NCBI GenBank assembly: GCA_035687255.1 | Contig: DASRYI010000154.1 | Coordinates: 1 to 7,249, forward strand | From: JAKEHA01 sp035687255 | GTDB lineage: Bacteria; Krumholzibacteriota; Krumholzibacteriia; WVZY01; JAKEHA01 | Length of the DNA: 7,249 nucleotides | Direction of reading: 5' to 3' | Shown here: in pieces, positions 1-5,601 of the stretch | Layout: each line of letters starts with the position of its first letter | Numbering within the stretch: position 1 is the stretch's first letter | Position numbers and translations under genes: made by a program | Notes under the pieces: model-generated | Databases searched by the model: none | Told to the model about the DNA's origin: nothing | The model's input: the letters and a program-made list of their open reading frames with translations, nothing else

Positions 1-1
1 G

Positions 2-1405
2 GGAACGTCCGCGGCGGGCGCGCGCGCAGCGTCTTCGCACACCGGCTCGCTGGCGGGACGCGAAGCCGCGGCCGACGCGCTGTTGCGCCAGTGCGGTGTG
101 CTGCGCGTGGGCAGCATCGAAGAGATGATCCATGTGCTGCAGGGCCTTACCGGCACTGCCATGCCGCGCGGCAACCGCCTGTGCATTCTTACCAACGCCG
201 GCGGGCCCGCCATCATGGCGGCCGACGCGGCCGACGGCCACGGGCTCACCATGGCCGCCATCAGCGAGGAGACCAAGCGCCGCATCCGCGCCATCCTGCC
301 GCCCGAGGCCAGCGCGGAGAACCCGATAGACATGATCGCCAGCGCCGGGCCCGACCACTACGAATCCGTGATGAAGCTGGTGGTCGCCGACGACAATGTG
401 GACATGGTGATTCCGATCTTCGTGCCGCCGTTGATCGTCGAGCCTCTGGAAGTGATGCGCCGCATCACGAGTGTGGCGCGCGCCAGCGGCAAAACCGTGC
501 TCAGCGTGCTGATGGCAGAGGAGAGCTACTACCAGAGAATTCCGCGCGAAGTGCCGGATCCGGTGCCGTTCTTCCGGTACCCCGAAGACGCCGTGAAGGT
601 GGCCGAGCAACTGAACCGCTACCGGCTGTGGCGCGAACGGCCCGCGGGCACGATCCCGGTTTTCAAGGCGGACACGAAGAAGGCACAGACGGTGGTCGAC
701 GCCAAACGCCGGGCGGGAGGCGGATACCTGGGACCAGCCGAGACGTTGGCGTTGCTCGATGCGTTCGGACTGCCCACGGTGGGTCAGGTGGTGGTGCCGG
801 TGGACGGCGACGTGGTGAGCGCCTCGGCCGGGATTGAGTTCCCGGTGGTGCTCAAGGTGGTGGGCGAGAAGATCGTCCACAAGTCCGACGTGGGTGGTGT
901 GATCGTGGGAATCAACAGCTCGGCGGCGTTGCGTAGCGCGCGGTCGGCCATGGAGACGTCGCTCAAGAAAGCCGGCGTATTCGGCGACGTGTCCGGGTTT
1001 CTGGTGCAGGAAATGGTCGCGCCACCCGACGGCGGCGATTCGCGCCAGGAGATCATCCTGGGCATGGCTCACGACCCCAAGTTCGGACCGCTGCTCATGT
1101 TTGGTATGGGCGGGCGTTACGTCGAAATTCTGCGCGACGTGGTATTCCGCGTGTTGCCCATGACGGATCTGGATGCAAAGGAAATGGTGCGGGGCATTCG
1201 TTCGTACCCGTTGCTCGAGGGTGTGCGCGGCGAAGCGCGCGTCGACATCGAATTCGTCGAGGAGCTGATCCTGCGCCTCGCGCAACTGGTGCACGACGTT
1301 GATGGAATCCAGGAGCTGGATTTCAATCCGGTGATCGTGACGCCGGCACGCGCACGCTGCCGCATCGTGGATGCACGCGTGCGGGTCGCGGCGCCCCAGG
1401 GCTAG
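2..1405 (+). CDS. ADP-forming acetyl/acyl-CoA synthetase (fused alpha-beta type), 5'-truncated by window edge
   Basis: This cytoplasmic enzyme family interconverts acyl-CoA + ADP + phosphate and free acid + CoA + ATP. The reading frame is open to the left edge, so the true start and the N-terminal CoA-binding domain lie outside; 467 residues are visible, against roughly 700 for a full fused protein. It opens with SHTGSLAG (His codon 38-40), which aligns with the active-site phosphohistidine loop of the succinyl-CoA synthetase alpha subunit (GHAGAIIAG). Next comes a ligase-type subdomain (LCILTNAGGPAIMAADA, then ENPIDMIASAGPDHY). From about 720 it becomes an ATP-grasp domain with VVLKVVGEKIVHKSDVGGV (His codon 878-880, the second conserved histidine of the family), GMGGRYVEILRDV and a closing QELDFNPVIV. 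TTG or GTG codons near 83 are internal, because homology continues upstream of them. The acyl substrate cannot be told from this fragment; acetate or a small branched or aryl acid is possible. The gene has its own terminator and is not co-transcribed with the peptidase genes. Confidence 0.9.
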   Translation, partial: GTSAAGARAASSHTGSLAGREAAADALLRQCGVLRVGSIEEMIHVLQGLTGTAMPRGNRLCILTNAGGPAIMAADAADGHGLTMAAISEETKRRIRAILPPEASAENPIDMIASAGPDHYESVMKLVVADDNVDMVIPIFVPPLIVEPLEVMRRITSVARASGKTVLSVLMAEESYYQRIPREVPDPVPFFRYPEDAVKVAEQLNRYRLWRERPAGTIPVFKADTKKAQTVVDAKRRAGGGYLGPAETLALLDAFGLPTVGQVVVPVDGDVVSASAGIEFPVVLKVVGEKIVHKSDVGGVIVGINSSAALRSARSAMETSLKKAGVFGDVSGFLVQEMVAPPDGGDSRQEIILGMAHDPKFGPLLMFGMGGRYVEILRDVVFRVLPMTDLDAKEMVRGIRSYPLLEGVRGEARVDIEFVEELILRLAQLVHDVDGIQELDFNPVIVTPARARCRIVDARVRVAAPQG

Positions 1406-1408
1406 GCC

Positions 1409-1427
1409 GGCCCCGGAACTCGGGGCC
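1409..1427 (+). other. Short perfect hairpin just after the synthetase stop codon
   Basis: GGCCCCG (1409-1415) and CGGGGCC (1421-1427) form a 7-bp stem with a 5-nt loop, four bases after the stop codon. No T-run follows, so by itself it is not a Rho-independent terminator. It may protect the mRNA 3' end or slow polymerase ahead of the terminator at 1452-1495. Confidence 0.4.
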
Positions 1428-1451
1428 CCGCGTGCCCGCGGCTTCCCGGTT

Positions 1452-1495
1452 ACCGGGCCGGGCGCACCCGGCCATCATCGGCCGCCCGGTTTTTT
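1452..1495 (+). terminator. Rho-independent terminator of the acyl-CoA synthetase gene
   Basis: ACCGGGC (1452-1458) pairs with GCCCGGT (1484-1490), with a second inner GGCC/GGCC stem (1470-1473 with 1480-1483). A run of six T residues (1490-1495) follows at once. The position, about 50 nt after the stop codon and before the next promoter, fits transcription ending here. Confidence 0.75.
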
Positions 1496-1553
1496 CTGCA
1501 ACTCCGGGCGGGTCGGTGCGTAAACACCCCTGAGAGTCCAACCACAGCCCCGG

Positions 1554-1585
1554 ACGTCCCCTGGTCGGATTGACGCAGGGGACGT
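1554..1585. promoter_or_regulatory. Perfect 10-bp inverted repeat over the -35 region (candidate operator)
   Basis: ACGTCCCCTG (1554-1563) and CAGGGGACGT (1576-1585) are exact reverse complements separated by 12 bp. Their centres are 22 bp apart, about two helical turns on the same face of DNA. The -35 hexamer (1570-1575) fills the right end of the spacer and abuts the right arm, so a dimeric protein bound here would cover it. This fits a repressor operator. Alternatively the repeat acts as RNA: the right arm runs into TTTT (1585-1588), giving a weak terminator-like hairpin for read-through from upstream. No known regulator is recognised. Confidence 0.45.
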
Positions 1586-1598
1586 TTTGGGGTATACA
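1570..1598 (+). promoter_or_regulatory. Sigma70-type promoter of the M16 peptidase operon
   Basis: TTGACG (1570-1575) matches the -35 consensus at 5 of 6 positions. TATACA (1593-1598) is a good -10 box, and the spacer is exactly 17 bp. Transcription should begin near 1605, giving a leader of about 95 nt before the start codon at 1702. It lies downstream of the preceding gene's terminator, as expected for an independent operon. Confidence 0.7.
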
Positions 1599-1686
1599 AA
1601 ACCAGTTCTAACGTGCGCACCCAACCCGCTTTTGCCCGCAATCAAACGGTTCTCGGGGCGTGAATAAATCTTTCCGCAAAGACATC

Positions 1687-1691
1687 GGAGG
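1687..1691 (+). promoter_or_regulatory. Ribosome binding site that sets the start of the first M16 gene
   Basis: GGAGG (1687-1691) sits 10 nt before ATG 1702. An in-frame GTG at 1660 has no comparable Shine-Dalgarno sequence and would place 14 mostly polar residues ahead of the signal peptide, so ATG 1702 is preferred. Confidence 0.7.
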
Positions 1692-1701
1692 TACAGGACG
1701 C

Positions 1702-3048
1702 ATGAAGCGCCTAATCGTGGCATCGATTGCTGTGGTGGCCGCGGGAGCGATGTTCGCCACTGCCGGCTACGGCAAGAAGGGATCGAATGCCGGCCAGATC
1801 AAATACGAAGAGCACACCCTGGACAACGGGCTGCGCGTGATTCTTTCCGAAGACCATTCCGTTCCCGTGGTCGCCGTCGACCTGTGGTACCACGTGGGCA
1901 GCGCCAACGAGGAGAAAGGCCGCAGCGGTTTTGCCCACCTGTTCGAGCACATGATGTTCGAAGGTTCGGCCAACGTGGACAAGGGTGAGCACTTCAAGTA
2001 CGTGTCCGAGGCCGGCGGCAGCATGAACGGCCAGACCACCGAGGACTACACCAAGTACTTCGAGACGCTGCCGTCGAACCGTCTGAATCTGGGCCTGTGG
2101 CTCGAGTCCGACCGCATGCGCTCGCTCGTCATCACCGAGGAGAAATTCGAGAACCAGCGTTCGACCGTAAAGGAAGAGCGCCGGCAGAATATCGACAACC
2201 AGCCCTACGGCGCCGCGTTCCTGGTGTCCGACACCCTCGGCTACGACGGCTGGCCCTACAACCACACCGTCATCGGCAGCATGGACGACCTCAACGCCGC
2301 GCACGTCGACGACGTAAAGAAGTTCTTCAACCGCTACTACTGTCCGGCCAACGCCGTGCTGGTGCTGGTCGGTGACTTCAAGCCGAGTGAGGCCATGAAG
2401 ATGGTCGCGCAGTACTTCGGCGACATCCCGGCGGGGCAGAAGAGCACGTTCCCCACGTGGGACGAGAAGTTTGACAAGGGCGAGCGGACCGAGAATGTCG
2501 ACTCACCCAAGGCCAACGTGCCGGCCCTGTTTACCACCTATCTGATCCCGGGCCACATGAACGCCGATACGCCGGCGCTCGAGTTGTTGTCGATGATTCT
2601 GGGCGACGGCGACACCAGCCGGCTGCACCAGCGCCTGGTCAAGGACGAGGAGGCCGCTGCCATCGCCGTCTCCTTCGTCGACGGGCGTCTGGGGCCGGGC
2701 CTGCTGCGTGTGATCGTGGCCGCGAACGGCGGCGTCGATCCGGCGAAATGCCAGACGCTGACGGACGAAGAGATCGACAAGGTGATCGCCAACGGCGTCA
2801 CCCCGGAAGAACTCGACCGCGCCAAGATGAAGGTGAAATCCAACTTCATCAACCAGCGCCAGACCGACATGGCCAAGGCCGAGGAGATCCACCACTACGT
2901 GCGCTTCCACAAGGATCTCTCCGAGATCAACACCGATCTCGACAACTTCATGGCCGTCACGCCGCAGGACATCCAGCGCGTGGCCAAGAAATACCTGGTA
3001 CGCGACAATCGCACCGTCGTCGTCGCGCAGCCGCCCAAGAACAGCTAG
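1702..3048 (+). CDS. Secreted M16 family zinc metallopeptidase, catalytic (HXXEH) subunit
   Basis: This is a 448-residue insulinase/pitrilysin-family (M16) peptidase, the usual length for a single-module M16 protein, expected to cleave short or unfolded peptides outside the cytoplasm. Residues 1-20 form a Sec signal peptide (MKR, a hydrophobic stretch, then FATA). The inverted zinc motif HLFEH is at residues 79-83: His79 and His83 bind zinc and Glu82 is the catalytic base. Glu159, in VKEERR and 76 residues after His83, fits the third ligand. The first lobe ends with the typical NRYYCPANAVLVLVGDF. The second lobe (about 275-445) contains MILGDGDTSRLHQRL. Where active single-chain or partner subunits carry the R/Y substrate-binding pair, this protein has Val313 and Ala320, so it probably needs a partner. 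The next gene, 19 nt downstream, encodes a relative with the opposite set of residues. I infer an obligate heterodimer in the periplasm; the substrate is unknown. Confidence 0.92.
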   Translation: MKRLIVASIAVVAAGAMFATAGYGKKGSNAGQIKYEEHTLDNGLRVILSEDHSVPVVAVDLWYHVGSANEEKGRSGFAHLFEHMMFEGSANVDKGEHFKYVSEAGGSMNGQTTEDYTKYFETLPSNRLNLGLWLESDRMRSLVITEEKFENQRSTVKEERRQNIDNQPYGAAFLVSDTLGYDGWPYNHTVIGSMDDLNAAHVDDVKKFFNRYYCPANAVLVLVGDFKPSEAMKMVAQYFGDIPAGQKSTFPTWDEKFDKGERTENVDSPKANVPALFTTYLIPGHMNADTPALELLSMILGDGDTSRLHQRLVKDEEAAAIAVSFVDGRLGPGLLRVIVAANGGVDPAKCQTLTDEEIDKVIANGVTPEELDRAKMKVKSNFINQRQTDMAKAEEIHHYVRFHKDLSEINTDLDNFMAVTPQDIQRVAKKYLVRDNRTVVVAQPPKNS

Positions 3049-3053
3049 TCATC

Positions 3054-3060
3054 AAGGAGG
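3054..3060 (+). promoter_or_regulatory. Strong ribosome binding site of the second M16 gene
   Basis: AAGGAGG lies in the 19-nt gap between the two M16 genes, 7 nt before ATG 3068. The near-ideal match and spacing support the chosen start and efficient independent initiation on the shared mRNA. Confidence 0.85.
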
Positions 3061-3067
3061 ACATGGA

Positions 3068-5140
3068 ATGAATCGCATTCGAATTCCGGGCGTGCTGGCC
3101 GCGGCTCTGATTGTGTTGTCCGCGGTGACGCCCGCGCCGGCCAAGCAGTCGCCGCCGCCGCCGGGACCGTTGAAGAAGCTGGCGTTTCCCGCCTACAGCG
3201 AAATGACGATGAAGAACGGCCTCGAAGTCGTCGTCGTCGAAAATCACGAACAGCCCATTGCCAACATCTGGCTGGCCGTGAAGGCGGGCTCGGTGCTGGA
3301 TCCGGAAGGGAAGAGCTCGCTCGCGTCGTACACCAGCGCGCTCGTCAACAAGGGCACCAAGGACAAGGATGCCAAGAAGCTCGCGGAGTGGATCGAGTCG
3401 GTCGGTGGTTCATTTGATGCAACCACCAACGAAGACGAGACCATCTTTACAATCTCCGTGTTGAGCGAGCATCTGGACACCGCCTACCAGTATCTGGCGG
3501 ACGTCATCCTCAATCCCACGTTCCCGCAGGACGAATTCCAGGAAGAGCAGAAGCGTTCCAAAACGAACATCGAGTTCGAGAAGTCGGACCCGAGGGCGAT
3601 GGCGGACCGGCATTTTGCCGAGGTGGTGTACGGCCATCACCCCTACGCCATCAGTCCCACCACCGAGAGCGTGGAAGCCGTGACGCGCGATGACGTGGCG
3701 GCGTTCCACAAGAAGAACTACGTGGCCAACAATGCGCTGCTGTTCGTGGTGGGCGACGTCAAGAAAGGTGACGTCAAGAAGGACGTCGAGAAGTACCTGG
3801 GTGCGTGGCAGGGCGGCACGCCGGATGTCGCCAACTACACGGCGCCGCCGGAGCGCACGGCCCGCAACATCTCGCTCTATCACCGTCCCGGTTCGGTGCA
3901 GACCAACATCGAAATTGGTGAACTGGGTCTGAGGCCCACCGACCCCGACTGGCCCGCCGTCGCGGTGGGGAACCGCATTCTGGGCGGCGGCGCGTCGGGC
4001 CGTCTGTTCATGGAGCTGCGCGAGAAGCACGGCTGGACCTACGGCGTGTATTCGAGCTTTTCCAAGGAGAAGGATCGCGGCCTGTTCACCGCCGGTGGCA
4101 GCTGTCGTACCGAGGTGACGGACAGCACGGTGAGCGCGCTGCTCGACAACATCCAGCGGATCACGACCGAGCCCGTCACCGACGCGGAACTGGAGGGCGC
4201 CAAGTCCTACATCGTGGGGAATTTCCCGACCACCATCGAGACCCCCGCGCAGGTCGCGGCCCAGATCGGTCAGGTCAAGCTGCTCGGTCTCGACAAGACG
4301 TATCTCGAGAACTATCGCAAGGAAGTTGCGAAGGTGACCAAGGAGGACGTGCTCGCGGCCATGCAGAAGCACCTCCACCCCGACCACATGGCCATCGTGC
4401 TGGTGGGTGACGCCACCGCCATCAAGGACAAGATGGAAGCGGTGGCGCCGGTCGCGACCTATGACATCGACGGCAATCCCATGTCCATGGACGAGATGTC
4501 GGTCGAGGGCACGGACTTCGAGTACGACACGACGCCGCTCAAGAACTCCACGGCCACCTACGCCGTGAAATACCAGGAGATGAACCTGGGCGACATGAAC
4601 GTGACGCTCGAAAAGAAGGGCGATGACTTCGCCAGCTCCACGGCCATCGCGGGAATGCTGCAGCTGAACGAGGACATGAGCTTCGGGTCGAAGTTCGAGC
4701 CGAAGAGCTACACGTTCTCGATGACGGCGGGTCCGCAGCAGGCGTCGGCGCAGGTGACCTTCGACGGCGGCGTGGCCAAGGGACAGGCCAAGGGTGGCAA
4801 GGATGGCGACAAGGACATCAACGTCACGCTGGTGAAGGGCGCCATTCTCAAGGAGTCACTGGACGTGGTCATCAGCACGCTGCCGCTCGAGGCGGGGAAG
4901 TCCTACAAGTTCCCCGTGATCGACGCGCAGTCGGGCACGCTGGAAAACGTGACCGTCGACGTGGCGGGTGAGGAAGACGTGACGGTTCCGGCGGGCACCT
5001 ACAAGACGTACCGGCTCACGGTGAAGAGCGGGGAAGGTGACCAGACCATGTACGTCCGTAAGGACCTCCCGCACGTGCTGGTGAAGCAGTCGCTGCCTGC
5101 GCAGGGACTGAACATCGAGCTCAAGGCACTCAAGATCTGA
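3068..5140 (+). CDS. Secreted M16 family partner subunit (zinc site lost, R/Y pair kept) with C-terminal DUF3108-like domain
   Basis: 690 residues. A Sec signal peptide spans 1-25 (ending PAPA, with likely cleavage before Lys26) and a proline-rich linker follows. Residues about 37-465 are an M16 module: MKNGLEVVVVENHEQP, a typical GHHPYAISP segment, NNALLFVVGDV, and a second lobe with RILGGGASGRLFMELREK. In place of HXXEH it has Ser87-Tyr-Thr-Ser-Ala91, so neither zinc nor the catalytic glutamate can be held. It keeps the R/Y pair (Arg318 and Tyr325 in LREKHGWTYGVYS) that positions substrate in M16B enzymes. Residues about 490-690 are extra: a beta-rich region with VTFDGGVAKGQ, LPLEAGKSYKFPV, VPAGTYKTYRLTV and MYVRKDLPHVLVKQ, a spacing of motifs that resembles DUF3108, a predicted lipocalin-like envelope domain. 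That assignment is from pattern only. The known parallel is the two-gene M16B pair in which one subunit supplies the zinc site and the other R/Y. The likely job is substrate binding plus an envelope or ligand-binding function. Confidence 0.9.
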   Translation: MNRIRIPGVLAAALIVLSAVTPAPAKQSPPPPGPLKKLAFPAYSEMTMKNGLEVVVVENHEQPIANIWLAVKAGSVLDPEGKSSLASYTSALVNKGTKDKDAKKLAEWIESVGGSFDATTNEDETIFTISVLSEHLDTAYQYLADVILNPTFPQDEFQEEQKRSKTNIEFEKSDPRAMADRHFAEVVYGHHPYAISPTTESVEAVTRDDVAAFHKKNYVANNALLFVVGDVKKGDVKKDVEKYLGAWQGGTPDVANYTAPPERTARNISLYHRPGSVQTNIEIGELGLRPTDPDWPAVAVGNRILGGGASGRLFMELREKHGWTYGVYSSFSKEKDRGLFTAGGSCRTEVTDSTVSALLDNIQRITTEPVTDAELEGAKSYIVGNFPTTIETPAQVAAQIGQVKLLGLDKTYLENYRKEVAKVTKEDVLAAMQKHLHPDHMAIVLVGDATAIKDKMEAVAPVATYDIDGNPMSMDEMSVEGTDFEYDTTPLKNSTATYAVKYQEMNLGDMNVTLEKKGDDFASSTAIAGMLQLNEDMSFGSKFEPKSYTFSMTAGPQQASAQVTFDGGVAKGQAKGGKDGDKDINVTLVKGAILKESLDVVISTLPLEAGKSYKFPVIDAQSGTLENVTVDVAGEEDVTVPAGTYKTYRLTVKSGEGDQTMYVRKDLPHVLVKQSLPAQGLNIELKALKI

Positions 5141-5148
5141 GTCCGCAA

Positions 5149-5178
5149 GACCGGGCGGGCGATCGAGCCCGCCCGGTC
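5149..5178 (+). terminator. 12-bp perfect hairpin after the M16 operon (terminator-like, no T-run)
   Basis: GACCGGGCGGGC (5149-5160) pairs fully with GCCCGCCCGGTC (5167-5178) around a 6-nt loop, starting 8 nt after the stop codon. The stem is very stable, but pyrimidine-rich DNA without a T-run follows, so it would mark the operon's 3' end by pausing, by mRNA protection or by a U-independent type of termination. Confidence 0.55.
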
Positions 5179-5350
5179 CCTGCCTCCTCCCGGAACTACC
5201 CCGCCGATCCGTCAAACCGGGGCATCTGCCACACGGTTCTCAGCCTCAGATTTCCAGTTTGGGTCGCATTGCACATTGCAATCGTGTCGGACGCTATAGC
5301 GGATTTATTCCGGCATAGCATTCACGCCTGTGCCGTGTAAGCCTATATAT
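5179..5350. other. Non-coding, AT-richer stretch with short palindromes
   Basis: No credible gene is seen on either strand. From about 5240 the base composition becomes clearly more AT-rich than the flanking genes. It holds two exact dyads: ATTGCA-CAT-TGCAAT (5268-5282) and CGCTATAGCG (5292-5301). These could be protein-binding sites for the promoter proposed at 5321-5349 or for the sigma54-like element further down. No known operator is recognised. Confidence 0.35.
5321..5349 (+). promoter_or_regulatory. Possible sigma70-type promoter
   Basis: TTCACG (5321-5326) and TATATA (5344-5349) are separated by 17 bp, each matching consensus at 4 of 6 positions. A perfect palindrome TAACTAGTTA (5353-5362) lies where transcription would begin. 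The AT-rich patch stands out in this GC-rich window. If active, transcription from about 5357 would reach the terminator at 5493-5532 after roughly 175 nt without meeting a gene. Confidence 0.4.
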
Positions 5351-5356
5351 GTTAAC

Positions 5357-5532
5357 TAGTTAGCCGAGCGTTGAAATTGCTTCACGGCGGACAACCGGCA
5401 CTGGCCATGCAACTGCCCCTTCGGGCCTGGCGGCCGCCATGCCCTCCCCCGCCAGGTGAGCGGGGCATAGATTGATCGCCCCTTTTCGTCCCGGAGGCCC
5501 GCCGGCAAATGCCGGCGGGTCTTCTCTTTTTT
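5357..5532 (+). ncRNA. Candidate structured leader or small RNA upstream of the membrane-protein gene
   Basis: The interval from the proposed start to a strong terminator is about 175 nt, carries no convincing ORF and is full of pairing potential. Stem A is CCTGGCGG/CCGCCAGG (5426-5433 with 5449-5456). Stem B is CCCCGC/GCGGGG (5447-5452 with 5460-5465, 7-nt loop). Stem C is GGGGC/GCCCC (5462-5466 with 5478-5482), followed by TTTT. Stem B shares bases with both A and C, so A+C and B exclude each other, as in an attenuator or riboswitch. No 6S, tmRNA, SRP or RNase P signature was recognised. GC-rich DNA makes chance stems common, so this is a hypothesis. Confidence 0.3.
5493..5532 (+). terminator. 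Strong Rho-independent terminator in the intergenic region
   Basis: CCCGCCGGC (5498-5506) and GCCGGCGGG (5511-5519) form a 9-bp stem closed by an AAAT loop. Pairing can be extended to 5493/5524 with two G-T wobbles. The tract TCTTTTTT (5525-5532) follows. It is 350 nt beyond the M16 operon and 70 nt before the next start codon, so it most likely ends a short transcript made inside this gap rather than the operon itself. Confidence 0.8.
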
Positions 5533-5553
5533 GCGCCACAGGCGTCCCTGCGC

Positions 5554-5569
5554 TGGCACGCGCCCTGCA
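5554..5569 (+). promoter_or_regulatory. Sigma54 (RpoN)-like -24/-12 promoter element
   Basis: TGGCACG (5554-5560), four bases, then CTGCA (5565-5569) match the sigma54 consensus TGGCACG-N4-TTGCA with one mismatch. The invariant GG and GC are exactly 10 bp apart. Transcription would begin near 5580, leaving about 22 nt before ATG 5602 with the ribosome binding site inside. It lies just after a strong terminator, where the next gene needs its own promoter. A chance match in GC-rich DNA cannot be excluded. Confidence 0.5.
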
Positions 5570-5574
5570 GATAT

Positions 5575-5593
5575 CCCGCGGATACGCGGGGAG
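5575..5593 (+). promoter_or_regulatory. Ribosome binding site of the GYF/TPR membrane gene, inside a hairpin
   Basis: GGGGAG (5588-5593) lies 8 nt before ATG 5602. Its first bases belong to CGCGGG (5585-5590), which pairs exactly with CCCGCG (5575-5580) over a GATA loop. A transcript entering from upstream would therefore mask the site, whereas one starting near 5580 would lack the left arm. Confidence 0.5.
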
Positions 5594-5601
5594 ACACCAC
5601 C

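Noticed and set aside
1660..1701. GTG at 1660 as the start of the first M16 gene
   Set aside because: It has no good ribosome binding site and puts polar residues before the signal peptide, whereas ATG 1702 has GGAGG 10 nt upstream and starts directly with MKR and the hydrophobic core.
3063..3071. Two-codon mini-ORF (ATG GAA TGA) overlapping the start of the second M16 gene
   Set aside because: The Shine-Dalgarno sequence ends only 2 nt before this ATG, too close for initiation, and is ideally spaced for ATG 3068. The overlap looks accidental.
3410..4387. Long open frame on the minus strand (325 codons) inside the second M16 gene
   Set aside because: Its translation is rich in Arg, His and Gly with no recognisable domain, and the plus frame is a clear M16 protein. 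Codon bias of GC-rich genes opens such antisense frames.
5179..5350. tRNA or other standard RNA gene in the gap after the M16 operon
   Set aside because: No T-loop consensus, no cloverleaf pairing, and no SRP, tmRNA or RNase P signature was found.
5509..5601. ATG at 5509 as an N-terminal extension of the GYF/TPR protein
   Set aside because: This ATG lies within the terminator hairpin, the extension has no domain similarity, and a ribosome binding site precedes ATG 5602.
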